This document shows, piece after piece, positions 1 to 7,542 of a stretch of 44,419 nt of DNA; positions within the stretch are counted from its first letter, which is position 1; the number at the start of each line of letters is the position of its first letter. The notes beneath the pieces were generated by a model. That model worked only from the letters and a program-made list of their open reading frames with translations, was not told the origin of the DNA and made no database searches. The stretch spans positions 1 to 44,419 of the forward strand of contig DAIRGS010000015.1 in NCBI GenBank assembly GCA_036794395.1. The letters run 5' to 3'. The stretch comes from DASXMX01 sp036794395. GTDB lineage: Bacteria; Planctomycetota; Phycisphaerae; Tepidisphaerales; Tepidisphaeraceae. Made by a program: the position numbers and the translations under genes.

Positions 1-157
1 CATTAGTTGATTTGACCTTGTCGGCCAACTTCATCGCAACGGAATATCCAGCGGTGAGTACGAGTTTGACGTTTACGCGGAATTTCCCGTCCCGTCGTAC
101 CAGTAATTCACGTGAACTGAAACGACCGAAGAAGGAACTCTTCAAGCTAAGGTGCAT
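1..157 (-). CDS. Possible partial ORF running off the left edge, unknown
   Basis: On the minus strand an ATG at 157-155 opens a frame that stays stop-free for all 52 codons to the window edge, beginning MHLSLKSSFFGRF. It would be divergent from the esterase gene at 204. A purine-rich GAGAG lies about 11 nt upstream of the ATG. I do not recognise the product and the plus strand also has a partly open frame here, so this may be chance. Nothing else is visible in the first 200 bases. Confidence 0.25.
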   Translation of the reverse strand, partial: MHLSLKSSFFGRFSSRELLVRRDGKFRVNVKLVLTAGYSVAMKLADKVKSTN

Positions 158-203
158 CGCGGGTTACTCTCAAGGGGACTGGATCAAGTAGAGGAGTCCG
201 GTT

Positions 204-1271
204 ATGTCGCAGGGAAGGCTACTCAGGTTCATGTCGTCCGTAACCGTTACGTTTTTCGCAACCTGCGCCTCCATGGCGCAGAAGACCGCTCCGCCAGCGC
301 CTGGCCGTGGCGCGGGGTCAAGACCATCAATTACCATCGAACCGCTCCCCGACGCATTGGCGGTGGAGCTGGCGCCGCCGCTCGACAAAGCCGGGAACTT
401 CAAAATCGCGCCAACGCCCCGGTGGGCGGATGTGCCGCCGATTGCGGTGAAGGATGGCACGCCACGAGGAACCGTCTCGATGTTCACCGTCAAATCGGAG
501 GACACGAAGATGTACCCCGGCGTGAACGGGCCCTACTTGCGCAACGTCTGGGTGTACGTGCCGGCGGGCTATGTGCCCGGTAAAGAACTCCCCCTGATGG
601 TAGACCACGACGGCCGGGCCGACGCGGTGATTCAAACCCAGTTGATCGCGGTGCTGGACAACCTCATCGCTGAAAAACGCCTGCCGATGATGGCGGCGGT
701 ATTCATCGCCAACGGCGGTGACGTTCGCGGACGCAGCGAGCGGTCGCTTGAATACGACACGGTCTCCGGGAAATACGCAGAGTACATCGAGCATGAAATC
801 CTCCCTCTGGCGGAGAAGAACGCCAACGTCAAATTCACCAAGGACCCCGCCGGCCGCGGCGTCATCGGGCAAAGCTCCGGTTCCGCCGCGGCCTTCGCCA
901 TGGCGTGGTTCCATAACGAGTGGTACCACCGCGTCATCAGCTACTCGGGAACCTTCGTCAACATCAAGTCCGGCCCGGATGCCCCACACGGTGCGTGGGA
1001 ATATCACGACCGCCTCATCCCCCACTCTGACAAAAAGCCGATTCGCATCTGGATGGAAGTCGGCTCGCGCGACAACGGATTCAACACTCCAGAGCTGGGT
1101 TACCGCAACTGGCCGCTGGGCAACAATAAGATGGCCGAGGCCCTGAAGGCTAAGGGATACGATTACCAATACGTCTGGGCCGATCAGGCGGGCCATGTCG
1201 AACGCGGCGTGGAGCGGCAAACGCTGGCCGAGGCAATGGAATGGGTGTGGAAAACGTATCGGGACCGATGA
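204..1271 (+). CDS. Secreted alpha/beta-hydrolase esterase (enterochelin-esterase/CE1-like)
   Basis: A 355-residue exported hydrolase. A hydrophobic N-terminus (residues about 9-25) looks like a signal peptide and is followed by a Pro/Gly-rich linker. The fold belongs to the Esterase_D/Fes group: NVWVYVPAGYVPG strand, GQSSG nucleophile elbow with Ser224, GSRDNGF with a candidate acid Asp290, and QAGHVERG with a candidate His331. The ATG at 204 has GAGGAG 7 nt upstream. It sits 116 nt before a GH10 xylanase and upstream of a second esterase, which suggests removal of acetyl or feruloyl esters from xylan. The exact substrate is inferred from context; a siderophore esterase is less likely here. 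Confidence 0.8.
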   Translation: MSQGRLLRFMSSVTVTFFATCASMAQKTAPPAPGRGAGSRPSITIEPLPDALAVELAPPLDKAGNFKIAPTPRWADVPPIAVKDGTPRGTVSMFTVKSEDTKMYPGVNGPYLRNVWVYVPAGYVPGKELPLMVDHDGRADAVIQTQLIAVLDNLIAEKRLPMMAAVFIANGGDVRGRSERSLEYDTVSGKYAEYIEHEILPLAEKNANVKFTKDPAGRGVIGQSSGSAAAFAMAWFHNEWYHRVISYSGTFVNIKSGPDAPHGAWEYHDRLIPHSDKKPIRIWMEVGSRDNGFNTPELGYRNWPLGNNKMAEALKAKGYDYQYVWADQAGHVERGVERQTLAEAMEWVWKTYRDR

Positions 1272-1387
1272 AAAGACCCGCCATTACATTCCGCCCGCTG
1301 GAGTCAAGAACCGAATTCTGGCCGCGCCTCCTGCAAAAAATGTCGCCTCGCGGCAACAAAACCACATCCCCAAGAGAGGATGGAGAC

Positions 1388-2551
1388 ATGAAACTCCTTT
1401 TGCTCCAACGCGTCCAACTTTCGCCTACCGCCCTCGGTCTCTGCGCAATCGTCGTAGCGGCTGCCATCGCCGCGGCGCAATCGGCCCCGCCCGCCATCGC
1501 GCCCGCCCAGGCCGTCAACCAGCACGGCCCCTCGATCAAAGACGCCTACTCGAAGTCTTTCCTGGTCGGCATGGCCGGTGACATCCCCGGCAACTACTCC
1601 GACGTCGAACTCGGCCTGATCAAAGAAAACTTCACCATCGTCACCCCCGAAAACTGCCTGAAGCCCGCGCCGGTTCACCCCGAGGAGAACACTTGGCGTT
1701 TCGAGCGCCCCGACGCACTGGTGAAATGGTGCGAGGAAAACCACATCGCCGTTCACGGCCACACCCTCGTCTGGCACGCCCAGACCAACAACTGGTTCTT
1801 CGCAGGTGGCGACAAGGCGAAGGTGACCGAGCGCCTCAAGAACCACATCGCCACCCTCGTCGGCCACTTCAAGGGAAGAATCCGCAGTTGGGATGTCGTC
1901 AACGAAGCCATCAACGACCGCGGAAACGATCAGACTGCTCAGACGGAGAATCTCCGCAATTCGCAATGGCTCCAGAACATGGGCCCCGATTTCCTCACCC
2001 TCGCCTTCAAATTCGCCCACGAAGCAGACCCCGACGTCCACCTATACTACAACGACTACAACATCGAGACCGGCGCCAAGCACGGCAGCTCCATGGTGCT
2101 CCTCAAGCGTCTTATCAAGGAGGGTGCGCCGATTTACGGCGTCGGAATCCAGGGCCACTGGAACACTGCGACGGTTCCCGTCGAAGCCATCGACAAAGCC
2201 ATTTCCGATTACGCTTCGCTGGGGTTGAAAGTGAGCATCTCAGAGCTCGATCTGACGATCCGCGGCGCATCCGGAGGCCAGTTCGGTCAACCGGGCCGCG
2301 GTCGCGGTGCAGGCACACAACCCGCAGCTCCCGCCTCCCCTCAGGACCTTAAAGCTCAGGCCGACGCGTACGCCCGTTTATTCAGCATCTTCCTCAAACA
2401 CAAGAAGGTCATGGAGCGCGTGACCTTCTGGGGCCTTAGCGACCGCCGCACCTGGCGCTTCGGGCAGAATCCCCTCATCTTCGACGCCAACAACCAACGC
2501 AAAGCGGCGTACGTTGCCATCGTCGATGAAGCGCTGCACCCGAAGCCTTAA
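1388..2551 (+). CDS. Endo-1,4-beta-xylanase, glycoside hydrolase family 10
   Basis: A 387-residue secreted enzyme that cuts the beta-1,4-xylan backbone with retention. GH10 signatures are clear: TPENCLKP, HGHTLVWHAQ, the acid/base motif WDVVNEAIND (Glu173), YYNDYNIE, GIQGHW, and the nucleophile motif ISELDLTI (Glu286), ending in FWGLSDRRTW. The frame is open from 1241, but the start chosen is ATG 1388: AGAGAGGATGGAG lies just upstream and the next residues form a signal peptide (hydrophobic, ending near AAAIAAAQ). A Gly/Arg/Pro-rich loop follows the nucleophile strand (about residues 301-318), an insertion relative to compact GH10 enzymes. The gene follows the esterase by 116 nt. Confidence 0.94.
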   Translation: MKLLLLQRVQLSPTALGLCAIVVAAAIAAAQSAPPAIAPAQAVNQHGPSIKDAYSKSFLVGMAGDIPGNYSDVELGLIKENFTIVTPENCLKPAPVHPEENTWRFERPDALVKWCEENHIAVHGHTLVWHAQTNNWFFAGGDKAKVTERLKNHIATLVGHFKGRIRSWDVVNEAINDRGNDQTAQTENLRNSQWLQNMGPDFLTLAFKFAHEADPDVHLYYNDYNIETGAKHGSSMVLLKRLIKEGAPIYGVGIQGHWNTATVPVEAIDKAISDYASLGLKVSISELDLTIRGASGGQFGQPGRGRGAGTQPAAPASPQDLKAQADAYARLFSIFLKHKKVMERVTFWGLSDRRTWRFGQNPLIFDANNQRKAAYVAIVDEALHPKP

Positions 2552-2597
2552 CCGGCGTATTGGGAATCCATGGACGATGTCTCTCCGCAACCAGTAG

Positions 2598-2792
2598 CCG
2601 CGCACGCTCTCCCGCACGGGCACACCTCTGGCCTCAAGATGCCCGGCTGCGCTGGTGGATGAAGTCACTGCCGTTCAAGGCTATCAGATCTGGGCCGATG
2701 CTCTTAAACCCATGTTGACGGAACTGCTCGGACCTCCTGCCGCCGAAGACCATGCCCCTTCGCCAACGGGGGATCCAAAGGTGAAGAAGTAG
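2598..2792 (+). pseudogene. Remnant C-terminus of an unidentified gene
   Basis: The 350-nt gap between the xylanase and the second esterase is not empty. From about 2649 to the TAG at 2790-2792 a frame with natural-looking composition reads QIWADALKPMLTELLGPP and ends in GDPKVKK. It is open only back to a TAG at 2595 and has no credible start, so it looks like the 3' end of a gene whose front was deleted. The parent family is not recognised. The remaining 110 nt up to 2901 show no feature. Confidence 0.3.
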
Positions 2793-2901
2793 TCGGCGTC
2801 ACGGAATCGCACGGAACGACGGACGGTGGGGCGGTCAACAATCCGCATGCCTAGGCAAATTTCGTCATTCGGCCCAGCGACCCCGGCGGTATGCTGCGGC
2901 C

Positions 2902-3834
2902 ATGAACAGAACAATTGCGATCACGCTCGGGTGTGTTCTCGCATTCATGGATGCATTCGCGACCGCGCAGACTACCCTCCCGGCTGGCGCGCAGACCCAG
3001 GCCACACAGCCAGGCGCACGCCGTGGCGGACGCGGGGGCCGGCCGATTGTTCTCGGCCCCGACGACAAGCAGATCTATCCCGACCCTCCGTTGGGCTTCA
3101 ACGCCAAGCGTGAAGCAAGACCTCACGGCAAGCTGGAAATGGTGGAGTACGATTCCAAAACAGTCGGGACCCGCCGAAAGACCAATGTGTACACCCCGCC
3201 GGGCTACTCAAAGGATAAAAAGTATCCTGTCCTGTATCTGCTGCACGGCATCGGTGGCGACGAAACCGAATGGGTCCGCTACGCCAAGCCCGAAAACCTC
3301 CTCGACAACCTGATCGCCGACGGGAAAGCCGTCCCCATGATCATCGTCATTCCCAACGGCCGGGCCGAAGTGGACGACCACCCGAAAGACAACGCCTATG
3401 GCCATGCCGCCGCGTTTGCCAACTTCGAAGGCGACCTGCTGAACGACCTTATTCCGTTTATCGAATCGAAATATTCGGTTGAAAATGACCGCGAACATCG
3501 TGCTCTGGCAGGGCTCTCCATGGGTGGCGGCCAGTCACTCAACTTTGGTCTCGGTCACCTCGACAAGTTCGCGTGGGTCGGCGGTTTCTCGTCGGCCCCC
3601 AATACCAAAAGCCCCCAGCAGCTCGTCCCCAATCCCGACGAAGCGAAGAAGCAGCTCAAGTTGCTGTGGATCTCGTGTGGAAACAAGGACGGGCTGATCA
3701 ACCTCAGCCAGAACCTGCATGCCTACCTCAAGGAGCACGACGTGCCTCACGTCTGGAACGTTGACTCAAACGCCCACGATCCCACTGAATGGCGGAACAA
3801 CCTGTATCACTTTGTTCAGAAGATCTTCCGCTGA
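2902..3834 (+). CDS. Secreted esterase, feruloyl/acetyl-xylan esterase-like (Esterase_D fold)
   Basis: A 310-residue alpha/beta hydrolase. Residues 1-22 form a signal peptide (LGCVLAFMDAFATAQ), followed by an Arg/Gly-rich linker (about 38-48). Core motifs: VYTPPGYSKDKKYPVLYLLHG with oxyanion-hole HGIGG, nucleophile elbow GLSMGG (Ser206), GNKDGL with candidate Asp263, and NAHDPTEW with candidate His292. This is the pattern of xylan-locus feruloyl esterases (CE1-like), often found beside GH10 and GH43 genes as here. Feruloyl versus acetyl specificity cannot be told from the sequence. The GH43 gene begins 57 nt downstream. Confidence 0.87.
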   Translation: MNRTIAITLGCVLAFMDAFATAQTTLPAGAQTQATQPGARRGGRGGRPIVLGPDDKQIYPDPPLGFNAKREARPHGKLEMVEYDSKTVGTRRKTNVYTPPGYSKDKKYPVLYLLHGIGGDETEWVRYAKPENLLDNLIADGKAVPMIIVIPNGRAEVDDHPKDNAYGHAAAFANFEGDLLNDLIPFIESKYSVENDREHRALAGLSMGGGQSLNFGLGHLDKFAWVGGFSSAPNTKSPQQLVPNPDEAKKQLKLLWISCGNKDGLINLSQNLHAYLKEHDVPHVWNVDSNAHDPTEWRNNLYHFVQKIFR

Positions 3835-3891
3835 GGGGTGTACCGCGTCAGAACAGTTTTCCTCGCGTTGCTCCGTCCTGGGAGAGAGTTC

Positions 3892-5499
3892 TTGCGATTT
3901 CTGAACGGACTGCTGTTGTGCCTTGTCACGTCCAGTGCCTTTGCACAGGTCGGATCGCCCGCCAAAAACTGGACAGCCGATAACGGGAACGGGACCTATT
4001 CAAATCCACTGTTTTACGAGGAATTCGAGGATCCTGACGTCCTCCGCGTCGGCGAAGACTATTACCTGGCGGGCACCACCATGCACATGAACCCCGGCCT
4101 CATGGTGCTGCACTCCAAAGACCTCGTGAACTGGGAACTGGCCAGCTACTGCATCGACCGTCTCGATTTCGGCCCCGCCTTCCGCCTCGAAGGCGCAAAC
4201 ATTTACGGCCGCGGCATCTGGGCCCCCTGTATCCGCTACCACGACGGAACGTACTACGTCTTCTCCAACATCAACGGCGCCGGCCTCCAGGTCTTCCGCT
4301 CTAAGTCCCCGAACGGCCCCTGGCAGCGCAACCAGCTTCCCGGCAAACACGACCCGTCGGTGCTTTTCGATGACGACGGGAAGATCTACGTCATTTCTGG
4401 GAATCGGAATCCCTACACCATCAACGAGCTGAACCCGGACCTTACCGGCTTCACCCCCACGACCCACAAAATGGATGCACCAGGCATGGGTGAGGGTCAT
4501 CACCTCTACAGGATCCACGGAAAATACTATGACATCTCCGCGATCCCCGGCGGCACGGTTGACCAGATGGTCGCGCGGGCCGATTCGATCGACGGGCTGT
4601 GGAAAGTCCAGCGCATGGTCCAGGGAGAATCTCTCGGCGTCACGACGGCGACTCCGTCCCGCGCTACCGATCGCGACCGCGGTCTCACACTTCATCAGGG
4701 CGGCATGTGCGATACGCCATCGGGCCAGTGGTGGAGCATTATCATGTCCGACCACGGAAGTGCCGGCCGGATGGTCGCGCTTGTCCCCGTCACCTGGGAC
4801 GATGATTTCCCTCTTATCGGCCTCCCCGGAAATCTTCGCAAAGCCCCGAACACCTGGCTTAAGCCTGATACCGGCTTCACCCAGGAACCCCGTCCCACCT
4901 TCGTCCACGACGACAGTTTTGATTCGGGCAAGTTGAATCAATGGTGGCAGTGGAACCATGTCCCGGATGACACGAAGTGGTCGCTCACGGAGAAGCCCGG
5001 GGTACTGCGGCTGTATTCGCTGCCGGCGTCGGATTTCTATACTGCTCGCAACTCCCTGTGCCAGCGGCCGCCCGGACCGGAATCGATCATGACTGTGGAA
5101 TTGGAAACGTCAGGCTTGGCCAACGGCGACACGGCTGGGTTTGCGTTGTTGAGTTCTCCCTATGCCTGGCTCGGAGTAGTGAAGTCATCTGACGGTATCA
5201 AGCTCCAAATGTTCCAAGGGGGCGGGCGGGGGCCGCGGGGCGCGGCGACACGTCCGCTCACTCTTCCTTCGGTTGCTGATGCAACTCCTCCCAGTCATCT
5301 CTGGCTGCGCGTTCATTGCAATTTTGAGACGGACGAGGCGGTCTTCAGTTGGAGCGCGAATGGCAGGGAATTCACCTCCCTGGGCAGTCCCTTCACGATG
5401 ACGTTTCAGTTGACGACGTTCCAGGGCGCGCGCCCGGCCTTGTTCAACTTTAATACGTTGGGGCAGCTAGTGCATTGTCACTCTTCAAAATTAGGGTAA
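3892..5499 (+). CDS. GH43 beta-xylosidase/arabinofuranosidase, 5' part of a gene split by an insertion
   Basis: Five-bladed GH43 catalytic domain: base in FEDPDVLRVGEDYYLAG, KHDPSVLFDDDGKIYV for the pKa-modulating Asp, and MGEGHHLYR for the acid Glu. A C-terminal beta-sandwich (DUF1349/GH43_C2-like, from DDSFDSGKLNQWW) follows. The frame is open from a GTG at 3838, but I prefer the in-frame TTG at 3892: GGGAGAGAG lies just before it and translation then begins with a clean signal peptide, (M)RFLNGLLLCLVTSSAFA. The last codons (after NFNTLGQL) come from the inserted palindrome and end at its TAA. Removing the insertion joins this frame exactly to 5545-6032. The truncated protein still has the whole catalytic domain and may be active. 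Confidence 0.88.
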   Translation: MRFLNGLLLCLVTSSAFAQVGSPAKNWTADNGNGTYSNPLFYEEFEDPDVLRVGEDYYLAGTTMHMNPGLMVLHSKDLVNWELASYCIDRLDFGPAFRLEGANIYGRGIWAPCIRYHDGTYYVFSNINGAGLQVFRSKSPNGPWQRNQLPGKHDPSVLFDDDGKIYVISGNRNPYTINELNPDLTGFTPTTHKMDAPGMGEGHHLYRIHGKYYDISAIPGGTVDQMVARADSIDGLWKVQRMVQGESLGVTTATPSRATDRDRGLTLHQGGMCDTPSGQWWSIIMSDHGSAGRMVALVPVTWDDDFPLIGLPGNLRKAPNTWLKPDTGFTQEPRPTFVHDDSFDSGKLNQWWQWNHVPDDTKWSLTEKPGVLRLYSLPASDFYTARNSLCQRPPGPESIMTVELETSGLANGDTAGFALLSSPYAWLGVVKSSDGIKLQMFQGGGRGPRGAATRPLTLPSVADATPPSHLWLRVHCNFETDEAVFSWSANGREFTSLGSPFTMTFQLTTFQGARPALFNFNTLGQLVHCHSSKLG

Positions 5500-5544
5500 A
5501 GCCCTAGCGATTTACCCTAAAATCATTGTGTGACAAAGCACTAG
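5467..5544. mobile_element. MITE-like palindromic insertion flanked by CTAG
   Basis: A near-perfect palindrome: CTAGTGCATTGTCAC (5467-5481) pairs with GTGACAAAGCACTAG (5530-5544) with one mismatch, and TTAGGGTAAA (5491-5500) pairs with TTTACCCTAA (5511-5520) around a 10-nt loop. Collapsing the two CTAG copies into one (removing 74 bp) restores GGG CAG CTA GGC GGG TAT and one continuous GH43 reading frame, so this is a recent insertion with a 4-bp (or TA) target duplication. CTAG fits the YTAR target of IS5-group transposases, but TA-targeting families cannot be excluded. It is non-coding, so it would need a transposase in trans. No second copy was noticed in the window. Confidence 0.8.
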
Positions 5545-6032
5545 GCGGGTATGCAGACTTCGACAATTACACGGTCATTGAACCGCGGGCGCGGGGCATT
5601 GAGCGCGCGATTCCTGTGGGGAAAACGATCACACTTTCGAGTGGGGCCGATGGCAGTATTGTGGTCGCGGATCTGAAAAACAGGTCGTTGGTGAATGTTT
5701 CCTCAGGCGCGGCGGGCGGGGTGCCGGACAATGCGCGCTTCGAGGTTGTGGACCTGGGCAAGGGTCGGGTTGCGCTCAAAGCCAGTAACAGCCACTTCGT
5801 ATCGGCCGGAGCCGATGGCGTGGTCTTAAAGGATTTGGCCGGCTCCGCTCCGGCAGACTCCCAGTCGTTCCAGTGGATTAATCTCATGCGCGGCGACACG
5901 ATGCTCATGTCGGTGACCAATCACCGATATCTGGCGACCAAGCCCCACAGTTTTGGCCCTGTGACCGCCAGCGCTACGGGGCCGCGTCCTGATCGCAAGG
6001 GCGGCGAGTGCTTTAAGTGGAGGATTCCTTAA
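5545..6032 (+). pseudogene. Disconnected C-terminal beta-trefoil part of the GH43 gene
   Basis: Continues the GH43 protein in another frame after the insertion, with GGYADFDNYTVIEPRARG directly following the sandwich domain. It then encodes a fascin/ricin-like beta-trefoil of about 130 residues (SGADGSIVVADL, GRVALKASNSHFVSAGADG, GECFKWRIP), probably a carbohydrate-binding module. An ATG at 5526, inside the insertion, opens a 168-codon ORF, but it has no clear ribosome site and no signal peptide, so export is unlikely. Best read as the 3' half of an interrupted gene. Confidence 0.75.
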
Positions 6033-6136
6033 TGAAGCGTTCCGCGCTCGGCGTGGCACTTTCGGTATGCGCGCTGGGCGAGCACGCACCTGACGGAATT
6101 CGGGCGGCGGTTGCCTCGGGGTTAAACGCTTCCTGA
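6032..6136 (+). pseudogene. Stub of a secreted-protein gene (signal peptide only)
   Basis: The GH43 stop overlaps an ATG (TAATG) that opens a 35-codon frame beginning MKRSALGVALSVCALG, which resembles the front of a signal peptide, and stops at 6134-6136. Overlapping stop-start coupling is typical of an operon member. The rest of the gene appears deleted. It may also be chance. Confidence 0.25.
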
Positions 6137-6169
6137 CGGCATCCATTTAACCGCATACACTTTCATCGC

Positions 6170-7303
6170 ATGGCCACTTCAACCTATCTCCGGCGAATGC
6201 ACCAGCGGCGAATCATCGAAACCGTCGCCCGCTCAGGTTCGGTCTCTCGCGCCAACCTTGCCCGTGCCACCGGAATGAGCCTTCCAACAGTCAGCCGGAT
6301 TGTGGACCATCTTCTTTCCAGGCACGTTCTCTCTGAATCTCAGGAAGGAATTCCTTCGCCCGATAGTGGGTCTGCCAGGGTGGCGGTGCTGGGGCGGCCA
6401 TCGACGCCCTTGGAACTGGACCGCCGGCGACCACGGTTCGGGATCGTGCAACTGGGAGTACGCAACACCCGATTGGCGGTGCTGCCGGTGGCAATCCTTC
6501 CGGAGGACAAGTGGCATTCGGAGTTTCCGACTCCCGATTCCGCCCAGGCATGGCTGAAGCAACTGGCCAAAGCGTGGAAGCTCCACCGCGATAAGGGACT
6601 CAAGACCGTTGTCAGCCTGCCCGGTGTCGTCGACGAAAGCACAGGTAAGGTCTACCTCTCGCCAAACGTCCGTTGGCTGGAGAAGGCGGATCTGGGCGAT
6701 GGCCTCCGGGACATCTTCGGTCCCGAGGTTGTCTTCAAGCAGGAGATCCGACTGCTCGCCCTGGGACAACTGGCTGCCGAGCCTGAGTCAAGCGATTTCC
6801 TCCTCGTGGATTCGGGCAATGGCGTGGGTGCCGCCGCAGTGATCGGAGGAAACCTTTTCACCGGCGGGGTCCCGCTCAGCGGCGAGATCGGGCACGTCGC
6901 CGTTCCCGGCAACGATCGCCACTGCGGGTGTGGCGCGGTCGGCTGTCTCGAAACGTTGATTACCCGTGGCGGTATCCTTGCGAGCGCTGCCGAGCACGGC
7001 CATCCGACGTCTTGGACAACCCTCATCGACGACCTGACCGTTCGGCCGCTCCCGGCCTGGCTTAAACAGTCGATGGAGAGCACCGCGGTTGATGTCGCCG
7101 CCGCCCTCAACCTTCTCGGGCTGCGGCAGGTCATATTCACCGGCGCATTTCGCGAACTACCGCCGTCGTGTGTCGACTATCTCACGGAAGCGATTCGTCA
7201 GCATGCGATGTGGGCCCGTTTTGGCGAAGTTTCTGTCAGAACGGCGCCGCGCCGCCGCCAGGCCGGGGTCGTCTCGGTAGCCCTCGACAGCATGCTTCTT
7301 TGA
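6170..7303 (+). CDS. ROK-family transcriptional regulator (NagC/XylR type)
   Basis: A 377-residue protein with an N-terminal winged helix-turn-helix (residues about 10-60: RRIIETVARSGSVSRANLARATGMS, LPTVSRIVDHLL) and a C-terminal ROK sugar-kinase-like domain. The ROK signature is present: DSGNGVGAAAVIGGNL, GEIGHV, and the zinc site HCGCGAVGCLE. ROK repressors release DNA on binding a sugar or sugar phosphate. Lying between xylan- and arabinan-degrading genes, it likely senses xylose, arabinose or an oligosaccharide. It is 137 nt after the GH43 remnant, so it may have its own promoter. Confidence 0.9.
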   Translation: MATSTYLRRMHQRRIIETVARSGSVSRANLARATGMSLPTVSRIVDHLLSRHVLSESQEGIPSPDSGSARVAVLGRPSTPLELDRRRPRFGIVQLGVRNTRLAVLPVAILPEDKWHSEFPTPDSAQAWLKQLAKAWKLHRDKGLKTVVSLPGVVDESTGKVYLSPNVRWLEKADLGDGLRDIFGPEVVFKQEIRLLALGQLAAEPESSDFLLVDSGNGVGAAAVIGGNLFTGGVPLSGEIGHVAVPGNDRHCGCGAVGCLETLITRGGILASAAEHGHPTSWTTLIDDLTVRPLPAWLKQSMESTAVDVAAALNLLGLRQVIFTGAFRELPPSCVDYLTEAIRQHAMWARFGEVSVRTAPRRRQAGVVSVALDSMLL

Positions 7304-7347
7304 ACCCGGCGTTGTTGAGGGTTGTTGAATCAACGGGCCACCCTATC

Positions 7348-7380
7348 TTGCGATAAAACTAACTTTCGTACAGAATGAAA
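7348..7380 (+). promoter_or_regulatory. Weak promoter/operator candidate upstream of the GH51 gene
   Basis: In the 239-nt gap between the ROK gene and the GH51 gene, TTGCGA (7348-7353) and CAGAAT (7371-7376) are 17 nt apart, a weak sigma70-like pair. The imperfect dyad TTTC-N9-GAAA (7364-7367/7377-7380) overlaps it and could be an operator for the adjacent ROK protein. The palindrome GTTGAATCAAC lies upstream at 7324-7334. All are weak matches. Confidence 0.22.
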
Positions 7381-7542
7381 ATAAATATCTCAGGTGGGGC
7401 GCGGTGAAACATCCGGCCACCAAGCGCGTGGACATTGCCGAGAGGGTCTTACACGCAGGAGCAAGCGAAAGACGCGTTTTTTGAACGGCCAGTGTTAGAA
7501 ACCATCACGTCGCCTGAGATGGCATCTCATCGAGGGATCACC

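Noticed and set aside
327..1220. Minus-strand open frame of 297 codons opposite the first esterase
   Set aside because: Antisense shadow in GC-rich DNA; Val/Arg/Asp-rich composition with no family motif, while the plus strand encodes a clear hydrolase.
7405..7482. Short ORF starting GTGAAACATCCG before the GH51 gene, possibly a LacI-type N-terminus
   Set aside because: Only 25 codons, no helix-turn-helix pattern, and it ends before the GH51 start; more likely chance.
7435..7542. Upstream TTG start of the GH51 gene
   Set aside because: It would put 36 polar residues before a clear signal peptide; ATG 7543 has its own ribosome site.
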